NCBI GenBank assembly: GCA_937898685.1
Contig: CALEJT010000023.1
Span: forward strand, 12,934-76,933
Origin: an uncultured Gammaproteobacteria bacterium
GTDB taxonomy: Bacteria > Pseudomonadota > Gammaproteobacteria > Pseudomonadales > Pseudohongiellaceae
Direction: 5' to 3'
Length of the DNA stretch: 64,000 nt
Part shown: one piece after another, positions 43,330-51,388 of the stretch
Position numbering within the stretch: the first letter of the stretch is position 1
Layout: every line of letters begins with the position of its first letter
Translations under genes and position numbers: made by a program
The notes under the pieces: model-generated
What the model was told of the DNA's origin: nothing
Database searches by the model: none
Seen by the model: only the letters and a program-made list of their open reading frames with translations

Positions 43330-43934
43330 GAAAGCAGAGCCCGCATCATCTCGTCGGCTGCCGCATCTGCGCCCTCGTGCAGAACGACGATCACGATCAC
43401 TGCAGCGCCTGTGGCGCGCGCCTGCATCCGCGTCTCGAAGGCAACCTGCAACGCGCCTGGGCCTTCTGGTGTACGGGCCTCGTCTTCTACATACCTGCCA
43501 ACGTGCTGCCCATCATGCGCACCTCGCAGGTCGGTGGTACCGACTTCAACACCATCGCCGGTGGCGTGGTGGTTTTGTGGGAGCACGGTTCCTATCTGAT
43601 TGCCGGCATCATCTTCATTGCGAGCCTGTTGGTGCCGCTCGCGAAATTCGTCGCCATCGCAGGGCTGGCCATCTGCCAGCAGCACCGTGGTCTGCTCTCT
43701 CCTGCTGCCGCCACCTTGGTCTATCGCCTCACCGAATTCGTGGGACGCTGGTCGATGGTGGACGTGTTCGTCGTGGGCTTCCTCGCCTCTTTGATCCAGA
43801 TGGGGAACCTGATGAGCATCCTGCCCGGCCCGGCTGCGCTGGCCTTCGGCGGCATGGTGGTGTTCACCATGTTGTCGGCACAAAGTCTCGATCCACGTGT
43901 CTTCTGGACTTCTCCGGAGCCCGAACATGAGTAG
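43326..43934 (+). CDS. pqiA: PqiA family membrane protein (second half)
   Basis: A 202-residue counterpart of the preceding gene, again with a Cys ribbon (C12, C15, C26, C29) and four helices. GRWSMVDVFVVGFLASLIQMGNLMSI is the matching conserved block. Two consecutive half-size genes replace the single fused pqiA of E. coli. It overlaps pqiB by eight bases. Confidence 0.88.
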   Translation: MRKQSPHHLVGCRICALVQNDDHDHCSACGARLHPRLEGNLQRAWAFWCTGLVFYIPANVLPIMRTSQVGGTDFNTIAGGVVVLWEHGSYLIAGIIFIASLLVPLAKFVAIAGLAICQQHRGLLSPAAATLVYRLTEFVGRWSMVDVFVVGFLASLIQMGNLMSILPGPAALAFGGMVVFTMLSAQSLDPRVFWTSPEPEHE

Positions 43935-45573
43935 TCCCGATCCGATCCAAGCCCGTCTGCGCCGACCGCGCCGCATCTCAAGTCTGTGGGTGATCCCTAT
44001 CGTCACGCTGTTCGTGGCCTTGGTGATGGCCTATCAGAACTATCTGACGCGCGGGCCGCAGATCACCATTCAGTTCAAGAGTGCCGCCGGCATCGAAGCG
44101 GGCCGCACCTTGATCAAGACACTCGACGTCGAAGTGGGTCGCGTCGAGGACATCACGCTCAACGGCACGCTCGATGGTGTCGTGGTGGTGGCCCGCATCC
44201 ACGGTGAATTCCGTGATCTGCTCGCCGAGGACTCACGCTTCTGGGTGATACAGCCCTCGGTGTCGCTCGCCGGTGTGTCGGGTTTGAATACCTTGATTTC
44301 GGGCCAGTACATCGAGTTCTCCCCGGGTACGGCCGCACGCTTGAGTGAGAACTTCGTCGGCCTCGACGAGCCACCGCTCACCCCGCCCGGCACGCCGGGC
44401 ATGCACGTCACCTTGGTGACCGATGGTGACTTCTCCTTCGCGCGCGGCGATCGCGTGCAGCATCAGGGCACGGTGGTGGGCAAGATCGAAGACATCCGCT
44501 ACGACTTCGTCGCCGGCCGCACCTATTACGACGCCTTCATCGAAGCACCCTTCCACGAACTCATCACGTCGGAAACGCGTTTCTGGAAAACCAGCGGCAT
44601 CCAGGCCGAGTTGAGCAGCGAGGGTGTGCGCTTCGAGGCCGGCACCTTGGATGCGCTGCTGCGCGGCGGTGTGTCCTTCGTCAATCCCAACGGCGTGATA
44701 CCGGGTGAAACGCCGCCCCCGGTGCAGAGCGAGTTCTATGTCTATCCGAGCCGCTCGGCGATCGAGGATCGTCAGTACAACCAAACGCTGCGCTACTGGA
44801 TCATGGTGAGTGGCAGTGTCGGTGGTCTGACCTCGAGTTCGCGCGTGATGTATCGCGGTTTGCAGATCGGCCGTGTGGTGAGCACCGACAACATTCCACC
44901 CGGCAGCAACCTGCTCGATCGCACGCTGGAATTGCCGGTGCTGATCGAGATCCAGCCGGGACGCTTGGGCTTGCCCGACACCGAGGACGGTGCCGAACGC
45001 GCGCGTCTCGACATCGAGAATTGGATTCGTGAAGGTCTCGTCGCCACCATCGGTTCGCAGAACTTCCTCGTCGGTCAGCAGCAGGTGGAGCTGCAGTATC
45101 AGGAAGGTGTGCGCCGCGACGAGGTGCGCTACTTCAACGATCTTGCCGTGATTCCGACGGACCTCGGTTCGATCGGTCGCTTCACCAACAGCATCGAATC
45201 GCTGTTGGTCAAACTCAATCAGTTGCCGGTGGAAGATGCGCTGCAAGGCATCACCGATACCACGCGTGAAGCCACGGCGGCGCTGCAGCGCATGCAGGAG
45301 CTGCTCGATTCTACGCAGGAACTCGTGGGCAGCGAACGCACCACGGCGCTGATGGAACAACTCGAAGCCACGCTGGCGGCGCTGCAATCGTTGGCCGACA
45401 CCTATTCCGCGGAATCCAACACCACGCGCGACGTGCAGCGCATGCTCGATTCCATCGCCGATCTGATGACCCAGTTCCGTCCGCTGGCGGAAGAGCTGCG
45501 CAATCGTCCGAACAGTTTGGTGTTCCCCGGTTCGCCGCCCACCGAAGTAGAGCCCACGAGGAGACGTCCATGA
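43927..45573 (+). CDS. pqiB: PqiB, MCE-domain intermembrane lipid transport protein
   Basis: A 548-residue periplasm-spanning protein (E. coli 546). One N-terminal membrane helix (VIPIVTLFVALVMAYQNYL) is followed by three MCE/MlaD repeats, beginning near GPQITIQFKSAAGIEAGRT, PPLTPPGTPGMHVTLVTDGD and LRYWIMVSGSVGGL. A long C-terminal coiled coil (about 420-530) forms the tube. ATG 43927 is chosen because it gives the family start. Confidence 0.93.
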   Translation: MSSPDPIQARLRRPRRISSLWVIPIVTLFVALVMAYQNYLTRGPQITIQFKSAAGIEAGRTLIKTLDVEVGRVEDITLNGTLDGVVVVARIHGEFRDLLAEDSRFWVIQPSVSLAGVSGLNTLISGQYIEFSPGTAARLSENFVGLDEPPLTPPGTPGMHVTLVTDGDFSFARGDRVQHQGTVVGKIEDIRYDFVAGRTYYDAFIEAPFHELITSETRFWKTSGIQAELSSEGVRFEAGTLDALLRGGVSFVNPNGVIPGETPPPVQSEFYVYPSRSAIEDRQYNQTLRYWIMVSGSVGGLTSSSRVMYRGLQIGRVVSTDNIPPGSNLLDRTLELPVLIEIQPGRLGLPDTEDGAERARLDIENWIREGLVATIGSQNFLVGQQQVELQYQEGVRRDEVRYFNDLAVIPTDLGSIGRFTNSIESLLVKLNQLPVEDALQGITDTTREATAALQRMQELLDSTQELVGSERTTALMEQLEATLAALQSLADTYSAESNTTRDVQRMLDSIADLMTQFRPLAEELRNRPNSLVFPGSPPTEVEPTRRRP

Positions 45574-46157
45574 GTCTGCGCCTGCCATCGTTACTGTTGT
45601 TGAGCGCCCTGCTCGGCGGCTGCGCCAGCAATGCGCCCGCGCTCAACTATTACCTGCTGGGCGGCAACGAACCGGCACGCGTGCAGCCGGTGGATGAAAA
45701 CCTGCCGGCGCTGGTGCTCGAGCGTGTGAGTCTGGCGGAATTTCTCGAACAGTCGGGGCTCGTGATGCAACAGGGCGATCATCGATTGCAGGTGTCGCGC
45801 ACGCATCTGTGGGCCGAAGGACTCGACGTGGCGGTGCCGCAGGTCTTGCTGAGTTCATTGCGGCAGGCCTCGTCCGACTATCGCTATTTCCTGCGCGGCA
45901 GCGACTTCGTGCCCACTGCCAACTACTCGCTGCGTCTGCATCTCGATGCCTTCCATGCCACCGACGCTGGCGACGTCGTTGCGAGTGGTCGCTATCAGGT
46001 GGTCGACGAAAGCGCGAAGCGTGAGGTTTTGAATCGTCAGTTCAATTTTGTCGATGCCCTGCAGGGTGATGGTTATCCGCAGGCGGTGAGTCAGCTGCGA
46101 CAGTTGCTCGATCGCCTCGCGCGCAGCATCGTCGAAGATCTAGAGACGGCACGCTGA
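45570..46157 (+). CDS. pqiC: PqiC outer-membrane lipoprotein
   Basis: A 195-residue lipoprotein (lipobox LGGC) of the ABC-type transport auxiliary family, docking the PqiB tube at the outer membrane. NYYLLGG near the mature start and the DYRYFLRGSDFVPTANYSLRLHL strands fit PqiC. ATGA overlap with pqiB. Confidence 0.9.
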   Translation: MSLRLPSLLLLSALLGGCASNAPALNYYLLGGNEPARVQPVDENLPALVLERVSLAEFLEQSGLVMQQGDHRLQVSRTHLWAEGLDVAVPQVLLSSLRQASSDYRYFLRGSDFVPTANYSLRLHLDAFHATDAGDVVASGRYQVVDESAKREVLNRQFNFVDALQGDGYPQAVSQLRQLLDRLARSIVEDLETAR

Positions 46158-46159
46158 CC

Positions 46160-46609
46160 ATGCAGCTTTGGGTCGATGCCGATGCCTGTCCGGGTGTGAT
46201 CCGCGACATCCTCTTTCGTGCAGCCGAGCGCACGGGTGTCGTCATTACCTTCGTCGCCAATCAGCCGGTGAAGGTGCCGCCGCTCAAGAGTCTGCGCACC
46301 CTGCAGGTGAGCAAGGGTTTCGATGTTGCCGACAATGAGATCGTCAAACGCGCGCAAGCCGGTGATCTCGTCATCACCAGTGACATCCCGCTCGCCGCCG
46401 AAGTGATCGCGAAAGGTGGTTTCGCGTTGAGTCCGCGTGGCGAATTACTCACCGAAGCCAACGTGCGTCCGCGCCTGAACATGCGCGATTTTCTCGACAC
46501 CATGCGCGCCAGTGGTGTTCACAGCGGCGGTCCCCCTCCCCTCTCCCAGCGCGACCGCATGGCTTTCGCGAATCATCTCGATACCTTTCTCACGAAATAC
46601 CATGGGTGA
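46160..46609 (+). CDS. yaiI: YaiI/YqxD family protein (DUF188, PIN-like)
   Basis: A 149-residue protein with the family start MQLWVDADACPGVIRDILFRAAER and the acidic motifs DNEIVKRAQAGDLVITSDIPLA of a PIN-like nuclease fold. Function is unproven. It follows pqiC by two bases. Confidence 0.9.
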   Translation: MQLWVDADACPGVIRDILFRAAERTGVVITFVANQPVKVPPLKSLRTLQVSKGFDVADNEIVKRAQAGDLVITSDIPLAAEVIAKGGFALSPRGELLTEANVRPRLNMRDFLDTMRASGVHSGGPPPLSQRDRMAFANHLDTFLTKYHG

Positions 46610-46758
46610 GTGTAGTTTGGCAGCGAGCTCGTAGATTGCGCCGAGCCCATTGGGACTTGGCCCAACGAACGATCTGCGAGGTGCGCCGAAGGAAAGTTGG
46701 AGCTTTCCATGTGGGGGGCTCGTGCGTTGAGTGCTCAGCGCAACGTACGGATCTCGTT

Positions 46759-47559
46759 TCAGATATCCAGCAACGCTTTGATCTCCGGCCAGCTCTTCTC
46801 ACCGTTGGCGCGCATCTCGTCTTGCAACTCGGCCGGCACCCAGCGGGGGATCGCGCGCTGGAAGGTGTCGCGTGCCTGCAGACGTGCATACCAAGCGGCG
46901 ACACGCGGGCGGCGGCCTTCCTGCCAGAGCGGTGACATCGACAAGGTGTCGAGGCGGTAGAGATAGGGAGCCATGGCGACATCGGCGATGCTGAACTCTT
47001 CGCCGAGCAACCAGGGGCCGGCTGCGAGGCGCGCTTCCATCTTGTCGAGATAGCTCACGTAGAGTCGGATCTTGTCGGCGGCACCGGGAGCAGCCAGGCC
47101 TGCGGTGATCCATTGCCATTTCGCGAGTCGTGCCTGCTTGCCTGCGGGATCGCCACTGTTCACGAAAGTTTCGAAGCTCCCTACTCCATTGCGCAGGATG
47201 GTGTGGCGATGCGACACCACGTAGGTGAGCGCGGAGCACGCGGGGTGCAGTTCTTCATCGACCGCCTTCGTCCAGTAGCGTGCTTCGGCGCGCTGCAGCG
47301 GTGTGCGTGGATAGAGCGGCCGCTCGGGAAAGACTTCATCGAGATATTCACAGATCACCGTGCTCTCGATGATGACGTGCCCATCGTGCTTCAGCGCCGG
47401 CACCACGGCCTTCGGATTGATGGCGAGGTAGTCGGTAGAAAACTGTTCGCCCGCGAGGATGTCGATGTAGTGTCCGGTCCACGGCAGCTGTTTTTCCTCC
47501 AGCGCCAGCCGCACCTTGGCGGCACAGGCGGAGGAGCCATGGTGAAAGAGTTCCAACAT
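46759..47559 (-). CDS. Glutathione S-transferase family protein
   Basis: A 266-residue GST. The N-terminal thioredoxin fold begins MLELFHHGSSACAAKVRLALEEK; the Ser-x-x-Cys/Ala region binds glutathione, with VVPALKHDGHVIIESTVICEYLDE as the Pro and Glu-Ser motif. The C-terminal helical domain includes LLGEEFSIADVAMAPYLYRL. Its ATG touches the stop of the preceding GNAT gene, so both are co-transcribed. Confidence 0.88.
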   Translation of the reverse strand: MLELFHHGSSACAAKVRLALEEKQLPWTGHYIDILAGEQFSTDYLAINPKAVVPALKHDGHVIIESTVICEYLDEVFPERPLYPRTPLQRAEARYWTKAVDEELHPACSALTYVVSHRHTILRNGVGSFETFVNSGDPAGKQARLAKWQWITAGLAAPGAADKIRLYVSYLDKMEARLAAGPWLLGEEFSIADVAMAPYLYRLDTLSMSPLWQEGRRPRVAAWYARLQARDTFQRAIPRWVPAELQDEMRANGEKSWPEIKALLDI

Positions 47560-48107
47560 CAGGCTTCCCTGCCCCGCTCCCACTCCGAACGCTCGATGCA
47601 GAAGAAGGCATAGGGAATGGGCTGGCCATTGAAGGGGCGCTCGCGGATGAAGGCGAGCTTGCCGCCGATCTTTTCCATGGCGCGGCGCGAGCGGATGTTG
47701 TTGGCGCCGACGTGGAACCACACGCGCTCGGCCCAGCGGAAGGCGTGGTCGAGCATCAGTTGTTTCATTTCGCGGTTGTAGCGTCCTCCCCAGTGGCTGC
47801 GCTTGAGGAAGGTATAACCGATGGCGACTTCCTTTTGGTCCGGTTCCCAGTCGTAGTAGCGCGAGCTGCCGATCACGCTGCCGTCGGCGCGGTCGATTAC
47901 CACGAAGGCCGCCCCGCCCTTCACCGCGCTGTCGAAGAAGGTGCTGCGGAAGCGCTCGGCCTGCCAGCGTAAGGGATCGGGATGCACTTCCCAGATCAGC
48001 GGATCGCTGGCGGCGGCGTGGACGGCTGCGAAATCCTCGGCGACCAGTGGTCGCAGTTCCAGGTTGGGGCCGACGAGATGAGGCTGGAAGTCGAAGGGTT
48101 GGGTCAT
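47559..48107 (-). CDS. GNAT family N-acetyltransferase (RimJ/RimL-like)
   Basis: A 182-residue acetyltransferase. LELRPLVAEDFAAVHAAASDP opens the fold; GYTFLKRSHWGGRYNREMKQLMLDHAF covers the acetyl-CoA region, and VGANNIRSRRAMEKIGGKL is the motif of RimJ/L-type enzymes. The substrate is unknown. ATG 48107 is chosen by family start; 83 bases upstream begin the tandem repeats. Confidence 0.85.
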   Translation of the reverse strand: MTQPFDFQPHLVGPNLELRPLVAEDFAAVHAAASDPLIWEVHPDPLRWQAERFRSTFFDSAVKGGAAFVVIDRADGSVIGSSRYYDWEPDQKEVAIGYTFLKRSHWGGRYNREMKQLMLDHAFRWAERVWFHVGANNIRSRRAMEKIGGKLAFIRERPFNGQPIPYAFFCIERSEWERGREA

Positions 48108-48190
48108 TGAGGTGTCTTTCAGTAATTTGCTGGGATCGATCGAAAATTGGCAGTTATTTGTGTTGATTTTGTCAAAAACTGCATGTGTCT

Positions 48191-48419
48191 GGTTGTTACG
48201 TCCCGCTTGGTTCCTGGCGTTGCAGGTTCGCCCCTGCGAGCTCACCGCCCCACCCTACCAACCGCCAAGGCTTTCTCGTTGGGACAGCCACCCATATCAC
48301 CCGGTTGTTCTGTCCGACTTGATTCCTGGCTTGGGGTTCGCGCTGCGGGCTCACCGCCCAATCTAGCAATCATCAAAGGCTTCCCTGTTGGGACAGCCAC
48401 TTAATCACCTATATCACCC
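48191..48419. repeat. Diverged tandem duplication of about 112 bp
   Basis: Unit A is 48191-48302 and unit B is 48303-48419. Both begin GGTTGTT and contain TTCCTGGC, CTCACCGCCC and GTTGGGACAGCCAC in the same order. Both end ATATCACCC. The rest has drifted. No coding potential was recognised. The surrounding 463-bp gap (48108-48570) holds no other gene. Confidence 0.7.
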
Positions 48420-48431
48420 GATCTCGGGTGA
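48414..48431. other. Inverted repeat at the end of the tandem duplication
   Basis: TCACCCGA-TC-TCGGGTGA: 8-bp arms with a 2-base centre. It overlaps the end of unit B. Too short a loop for a terminator; it may be a protein-binding site. Confidence 0.4.
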
Positions 48432-48570
48432 CATCTTGGGCCAAATTGCAGCGATTTCGTTAAAAATCGTGGCAATTTTGCCAGATTCTGCGGCGATCGT
48501 GCGGGAACGATGGGGCGAGAAATTCACGCGGGGTTCGGCCTGCACCCTAGCCGCCCATGGCTTCACCGGT

Positions 48571-49188
48571 TCAGCGCGCAGTGTTGCGCGGCGGGCGGAA
48601 CTTCTTGCGGGCGGCGGCCACCTGGGCGCGGATCACGCAGTCCTCGACGTGGTCGTTGATCAGGCCCATCGCCTGCATGAAGGCGAACACCGTGGTGGGG
48701 CCGACGAAGCGCCAGCCGCGCTTCTTGAGATCCTTGGAGATGGTGACGGACACCTCGGAGGTGGTCAGCGACTGCGGGGTGTGACTGTCCTGGTTGGGTT
48801 CGAAGCGCCAGAAGTAGGCGGCAAGTGAGCCCTCACTGGTGATCAATTCCTTGGCGCGCTTGGCGTTGTTGATCACGGCCTCGATCTTGCCGCGGTGGCG
48901 CACGATGCCGGGATCCTTGAGCAGACGCTCGACGTCGCGGGCGGTGAAGCGTGCCACGCGCTCGATGTCGAAGCCGTGGAAGGCCTTACGGAAGTTCTCG
49001 CGCTTGGCGAGGATGGTGCGCCAGCTCAGGCCGCTCTGAAAGCCTTCCAGGCACAGTTTTTCGAACAGCCGCGTGTCGTCGGCCACCGGAAACCCCCATT
49101 CCTTGTCGTGATAGGGGTAGAACTCCGGCACGTTGCCGCACCAGGAGCAGCGCGGCAGTCCATCGGGTCCAGCTACGGTGCGACTCAC
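48571..49188 (-). CDS. tag: DNA-3-methyladenine glycosylase I
   Basis: A 205-residue base-excision repair enzyme that removes 3-methyladenine from alkylated DNA. The zinc and substrate residues lie in RCSWCGNVPEFYPYHDKEWGFP, and GFQSGLSWRTILAKRENFRKAF and RGWRFVGPTTVFAFMQAMGLINDH are family signatures. Confidence 0.94.
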   Translation of the reverse strand: MSRTVAGPDGLPRCSWCGNVPEFYPYHDKEWGFPVADDTRLFEKLCLEGFQSGLSWRTILAKRENFRKAFHGFDIERVARFTARDVERLLKDPGIVRHRGKIEAVINNAKRAKELITSEGSLAAYFWRFEPNQDSHTPQSLTTSEVSVTISKDLKKRGWRFVGPTTVFAFMQAMGLINDHVEDCVIRAQVAAARKKFRPPRNTAR

Positions 49189-49212
49189 ATAAACTCCTTT
49201 TCGTTCAAAGCA

Positions 49213-49893
49213 TTAGCGTTGCTGACGGCGCCAGTCCCAGGGCGGGACCGGGTTGGTGTCACGCCAAAGCCCGCGACGTTCGCGCTTGGCGGCGGCTTCA
49301 GCCTGCTCCAGCTCGCGATCGTCGGGTGCGAAGTTGCGGTACCACCAGGCGAGGCCGGCCTGTACCTGTTCCAGGTTGATGTTGCGGCCGTCGTGGTAGA
49401 GGGTGCCGACGAGGCGGCCGTATTGGTCGACATCGCGCTGCACCACCTGCACGTTCTTGTTGAGGACGGCGTCCTTGAGGGCGTTGCCGGACACGCGCCC
49501 GAAGGCCTGACCCTGTTCCGGTGCGTCGATGCCGAAGAGGCGCACCCGTACTTCGTCGCCGTTGGTGAGCCGTAGCGTGAAGGTGTCGCCATCTGCCACG
49601 GAGACCACACGGCCGGCCAGCTCGACGCGCTGCTCGGTATCCGAAGTTGGTACTTGCTCCGGCGCTGGGGCAGAGAGATCGGGGAGCTGGAAGGAGGGGA
49701 AGGTGCTCTGCGCGTAGTCGCGCAGTTCACGGAAGACCTCACCGGGCCAGGTAAGGGCGCCGTCGCGCTGGTACTGCCAGACGCTCAGGCCGAGCGCGAG
49801 CAAGGCCACATAGACCAGGCTGCGGCTACGGCGTCGGCGGCGGAATCTGAACAAGTGCGAGCTCCAGCAGAGGCCCGGAGCGGGTGTCCTCAA
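49213..49893 (-). CDS. Membrane-anchored SNase-like thermonuclease
   Basis: A 226-residue protein. A basic stretch (RFRRRRRSRS) and one membrane helix precede a staphylococcal-nuclease-like domain from about residue 90: GRVVSVADGDTFTLRL, VRVRLFGIDAPEQGQ, DVDQYGRLVGTLY, GLAWWYRNFAPDD. The catalytic Arg and Asp are present. It probably faces the periplasm. It overlaps the upstream mono-haem gene by four bases. Confidence 0.88.
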   Translation of the reverse strand: MRTPAPGLCWSSHLFRFRRRRRSRSLVYVALLALGLSVWQYQRDGALTWPGEVFRELRDYAQSTFPSFQLPDLSAPAPEQVPTSDTEQRVELAGRVVSVADGDTFTLRLTNGDEVRVRLFGIDAPEQGQAFGRVSGNALKDAVLNKNVQVVQRDVDQYGRLVGTLYHDGRNINLEQVQAGLAWWYRNFAPDDRELEQAEAAAKRERRGLWRDTNPVPPWDWRRQQR

Positions 49894-51227
49894 GCTCCGG
49901 GAGTGGGCGCCGGGGTGGCGTACGGCGCGAAATCATCCTTGATGGCGGACAGGATTGCCAGCGCCGCCTCGCGCGCTTCGGCGGGGACGGGAAGGGTGTC
50001 GCCGCTACGCAGGCGCTCGTTGATCTGCTGGTAGACGTAGTCCTTGGCATAAGGGGGCAGGGCGTCGAAGTCGGCCGAGGCCACGAGATAGCTCAACGGG
50101 TACTTGAAGAGCCGCGTTTCGAGGTCGAAGTCGCGCAGCGAGCGGCCCTGGGCGTCGCGTTTGCCGCGGGCCTGGAAAGAGGCGGCGAAAGCGGGATCGC
50201 CGGTGATCCTGTCGGCAAGGGGCGCGGCATCGACGAAGAGCAGGATGTCGACCAGCTTGTCCAGCATGCGGCTCAGCGCCTTTTGGGCCGGGGCCGGGAG
50301 TTCAGTCCAGCGCTGCGCGTCGCGGTAGTCGCCGTGACCGGTGCGCTGGAGCACCATCGGCGCCTTGAACTTCACGTAGGTCACCTGGTTCTGCACGGTC
50401 AGCTGATGTTCGAGCACCATCAGGGCCACGATGTCGCTGGTGTCGCGCGGGTAGGGCGCGGTGTTGAAGAGTCCGCTGTTGGCCAGGGAGTCGATGTTGA
50501 ACTGCAGGTGTTCCTGCACCTGGGCCACCTGACCCGGGTTGCTCAGCACCACGTTGCCGAGGTGCGACTGCTGTCCGCTCTGACCGGTGACGTACCAGCC
50601 GCCCCAGCGTTCGGCGATCGGGGTGGCGTCGGTGGTGTTGCCGGTGCCGCTGATGTCTTCCAGCAGCACGCCACGGCGGTCGAAGAGGCCGGAGCGGGCG
50701 AGGAGGAGGGGCACGCCGCCTGCGGCGAGACCACTGGAATCGTGGCAGACCAGACAGCGTTCGTTCTCACGCTCCAGCGGCCGCGCTGCGTTCTGGGCGT
50801 TGTTGAAGACGTAGAACACCGAGCCCAGCTGTTCGTCCATCGTGGTGATTTCCACGATCGTGCTGTTCTGGACGTAGGCCACGTAGGTGTCGTCGGAAAA
50901 ATAGATCGCACGCGGCGTCGACGGGCCGATCAGGCGATACTGCAGGCTGGTGGGGGAGAACACGAGCACCTGCGAGCTGGGGTCGATGTCGAGCGCTTCC
51001 AGCAGAGAGTCGAAGTAGCCGCGTTCGGCCTTCCACTCGAGCTGGACTTCGCCACTGGCCAGACGCCGTTGCAGGCGGGCAATGGGGTTGTGGCGCGCTT
51101 CCTGTTCGTAGCCCACGGACAGGTATTCGCTGCCGAGACCACCGAACTGGGCCTGCGCGGGTACGGCCGGTGCCAGCACGGCGCCCAGAGCCAAGAGTAG
51201 GGTGTGCTTGAGAACACATCGACGCAT
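49890..51227 (-). CDS. Exported mono-haem protein of unknown function
   Basis: Not a named family I can assign. 445 residues. Signal peptide ending VPAQA. One haem-binding motif, CLVCH, is at 158-162. The nearby ERWGGWYVTGQSGQQSHLGNVV and the N-terminal SVGYEQEARHNPIARLQRRL blocks resemble a set of uncharacterised proteins in acidobacteria and proteobacteria. The helical C-terminal half carries no further CxxCH. It is coupled to the nuclease gene. Confidence 0.65.
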   Translation of the reverse strand: MRRCVLKHTLLLALGAVLAPAVPAQAQFGGLGSEYLSVGYEQEARHNPIARLQRRLASGEVQLEWKAERGYFDSLLEALDIDPSSQVLVFSPTSLQYRLIGPSTPRAIYFSDDTYVAYVQNSTIVEITTMDEQLGSVFYVFNNAQNAARPLERENERCLVCHDSSGLAAGGVPLLLARSGLFDRRGVLLEDISGTGNTTDATPIAERWGGWYVTGQSGQQSHLGNVVLSNPGQVAQVQEHLQFNIDSLANSGLFNTAPYPRDTSDIVALMVLEHQLTVQNQVTYVKFKAPMVLQRTGHGDYRDAQRWTELPAPAQKALSRMLDKLVDILLFVDAAPLADRITGDPAFAASFQARGKRDAQGRSLRDFDLETRLFKYPLSYLVASADFDALPPYAKDYVYQQINERLRSGDTLPVPAEAREAALAILSAIKDDFAPYATPAPTPGA

Positions 51228-51388
51228 TGGCTAAACCCTCCCCTCGTTATTTGGTGTATATGATAAGCATCGAATTGTGCACCAAGCGTCGCTCAATCGT
51301 GGAAAAAATTCGCTCCTGAGACTGTTGCCCTGGCTCAGCCGTGACATAGCATCGCGTGTTCAGGTTCGATATCGAGGTGGAGGCTTTC

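Noticed and set aside
48220..48242. tRNA T-arm-like stretch GCAGGTTCGCCCCTGC
   Set aside because: The loop is one base short and no acceptor or anticodon arm surrounds it.
48112..48366. 84-codon frame through the first repeat unit
   Set aside because: It runs through repeat A without a ribosome site, and its frame is not preserved in repeat B.
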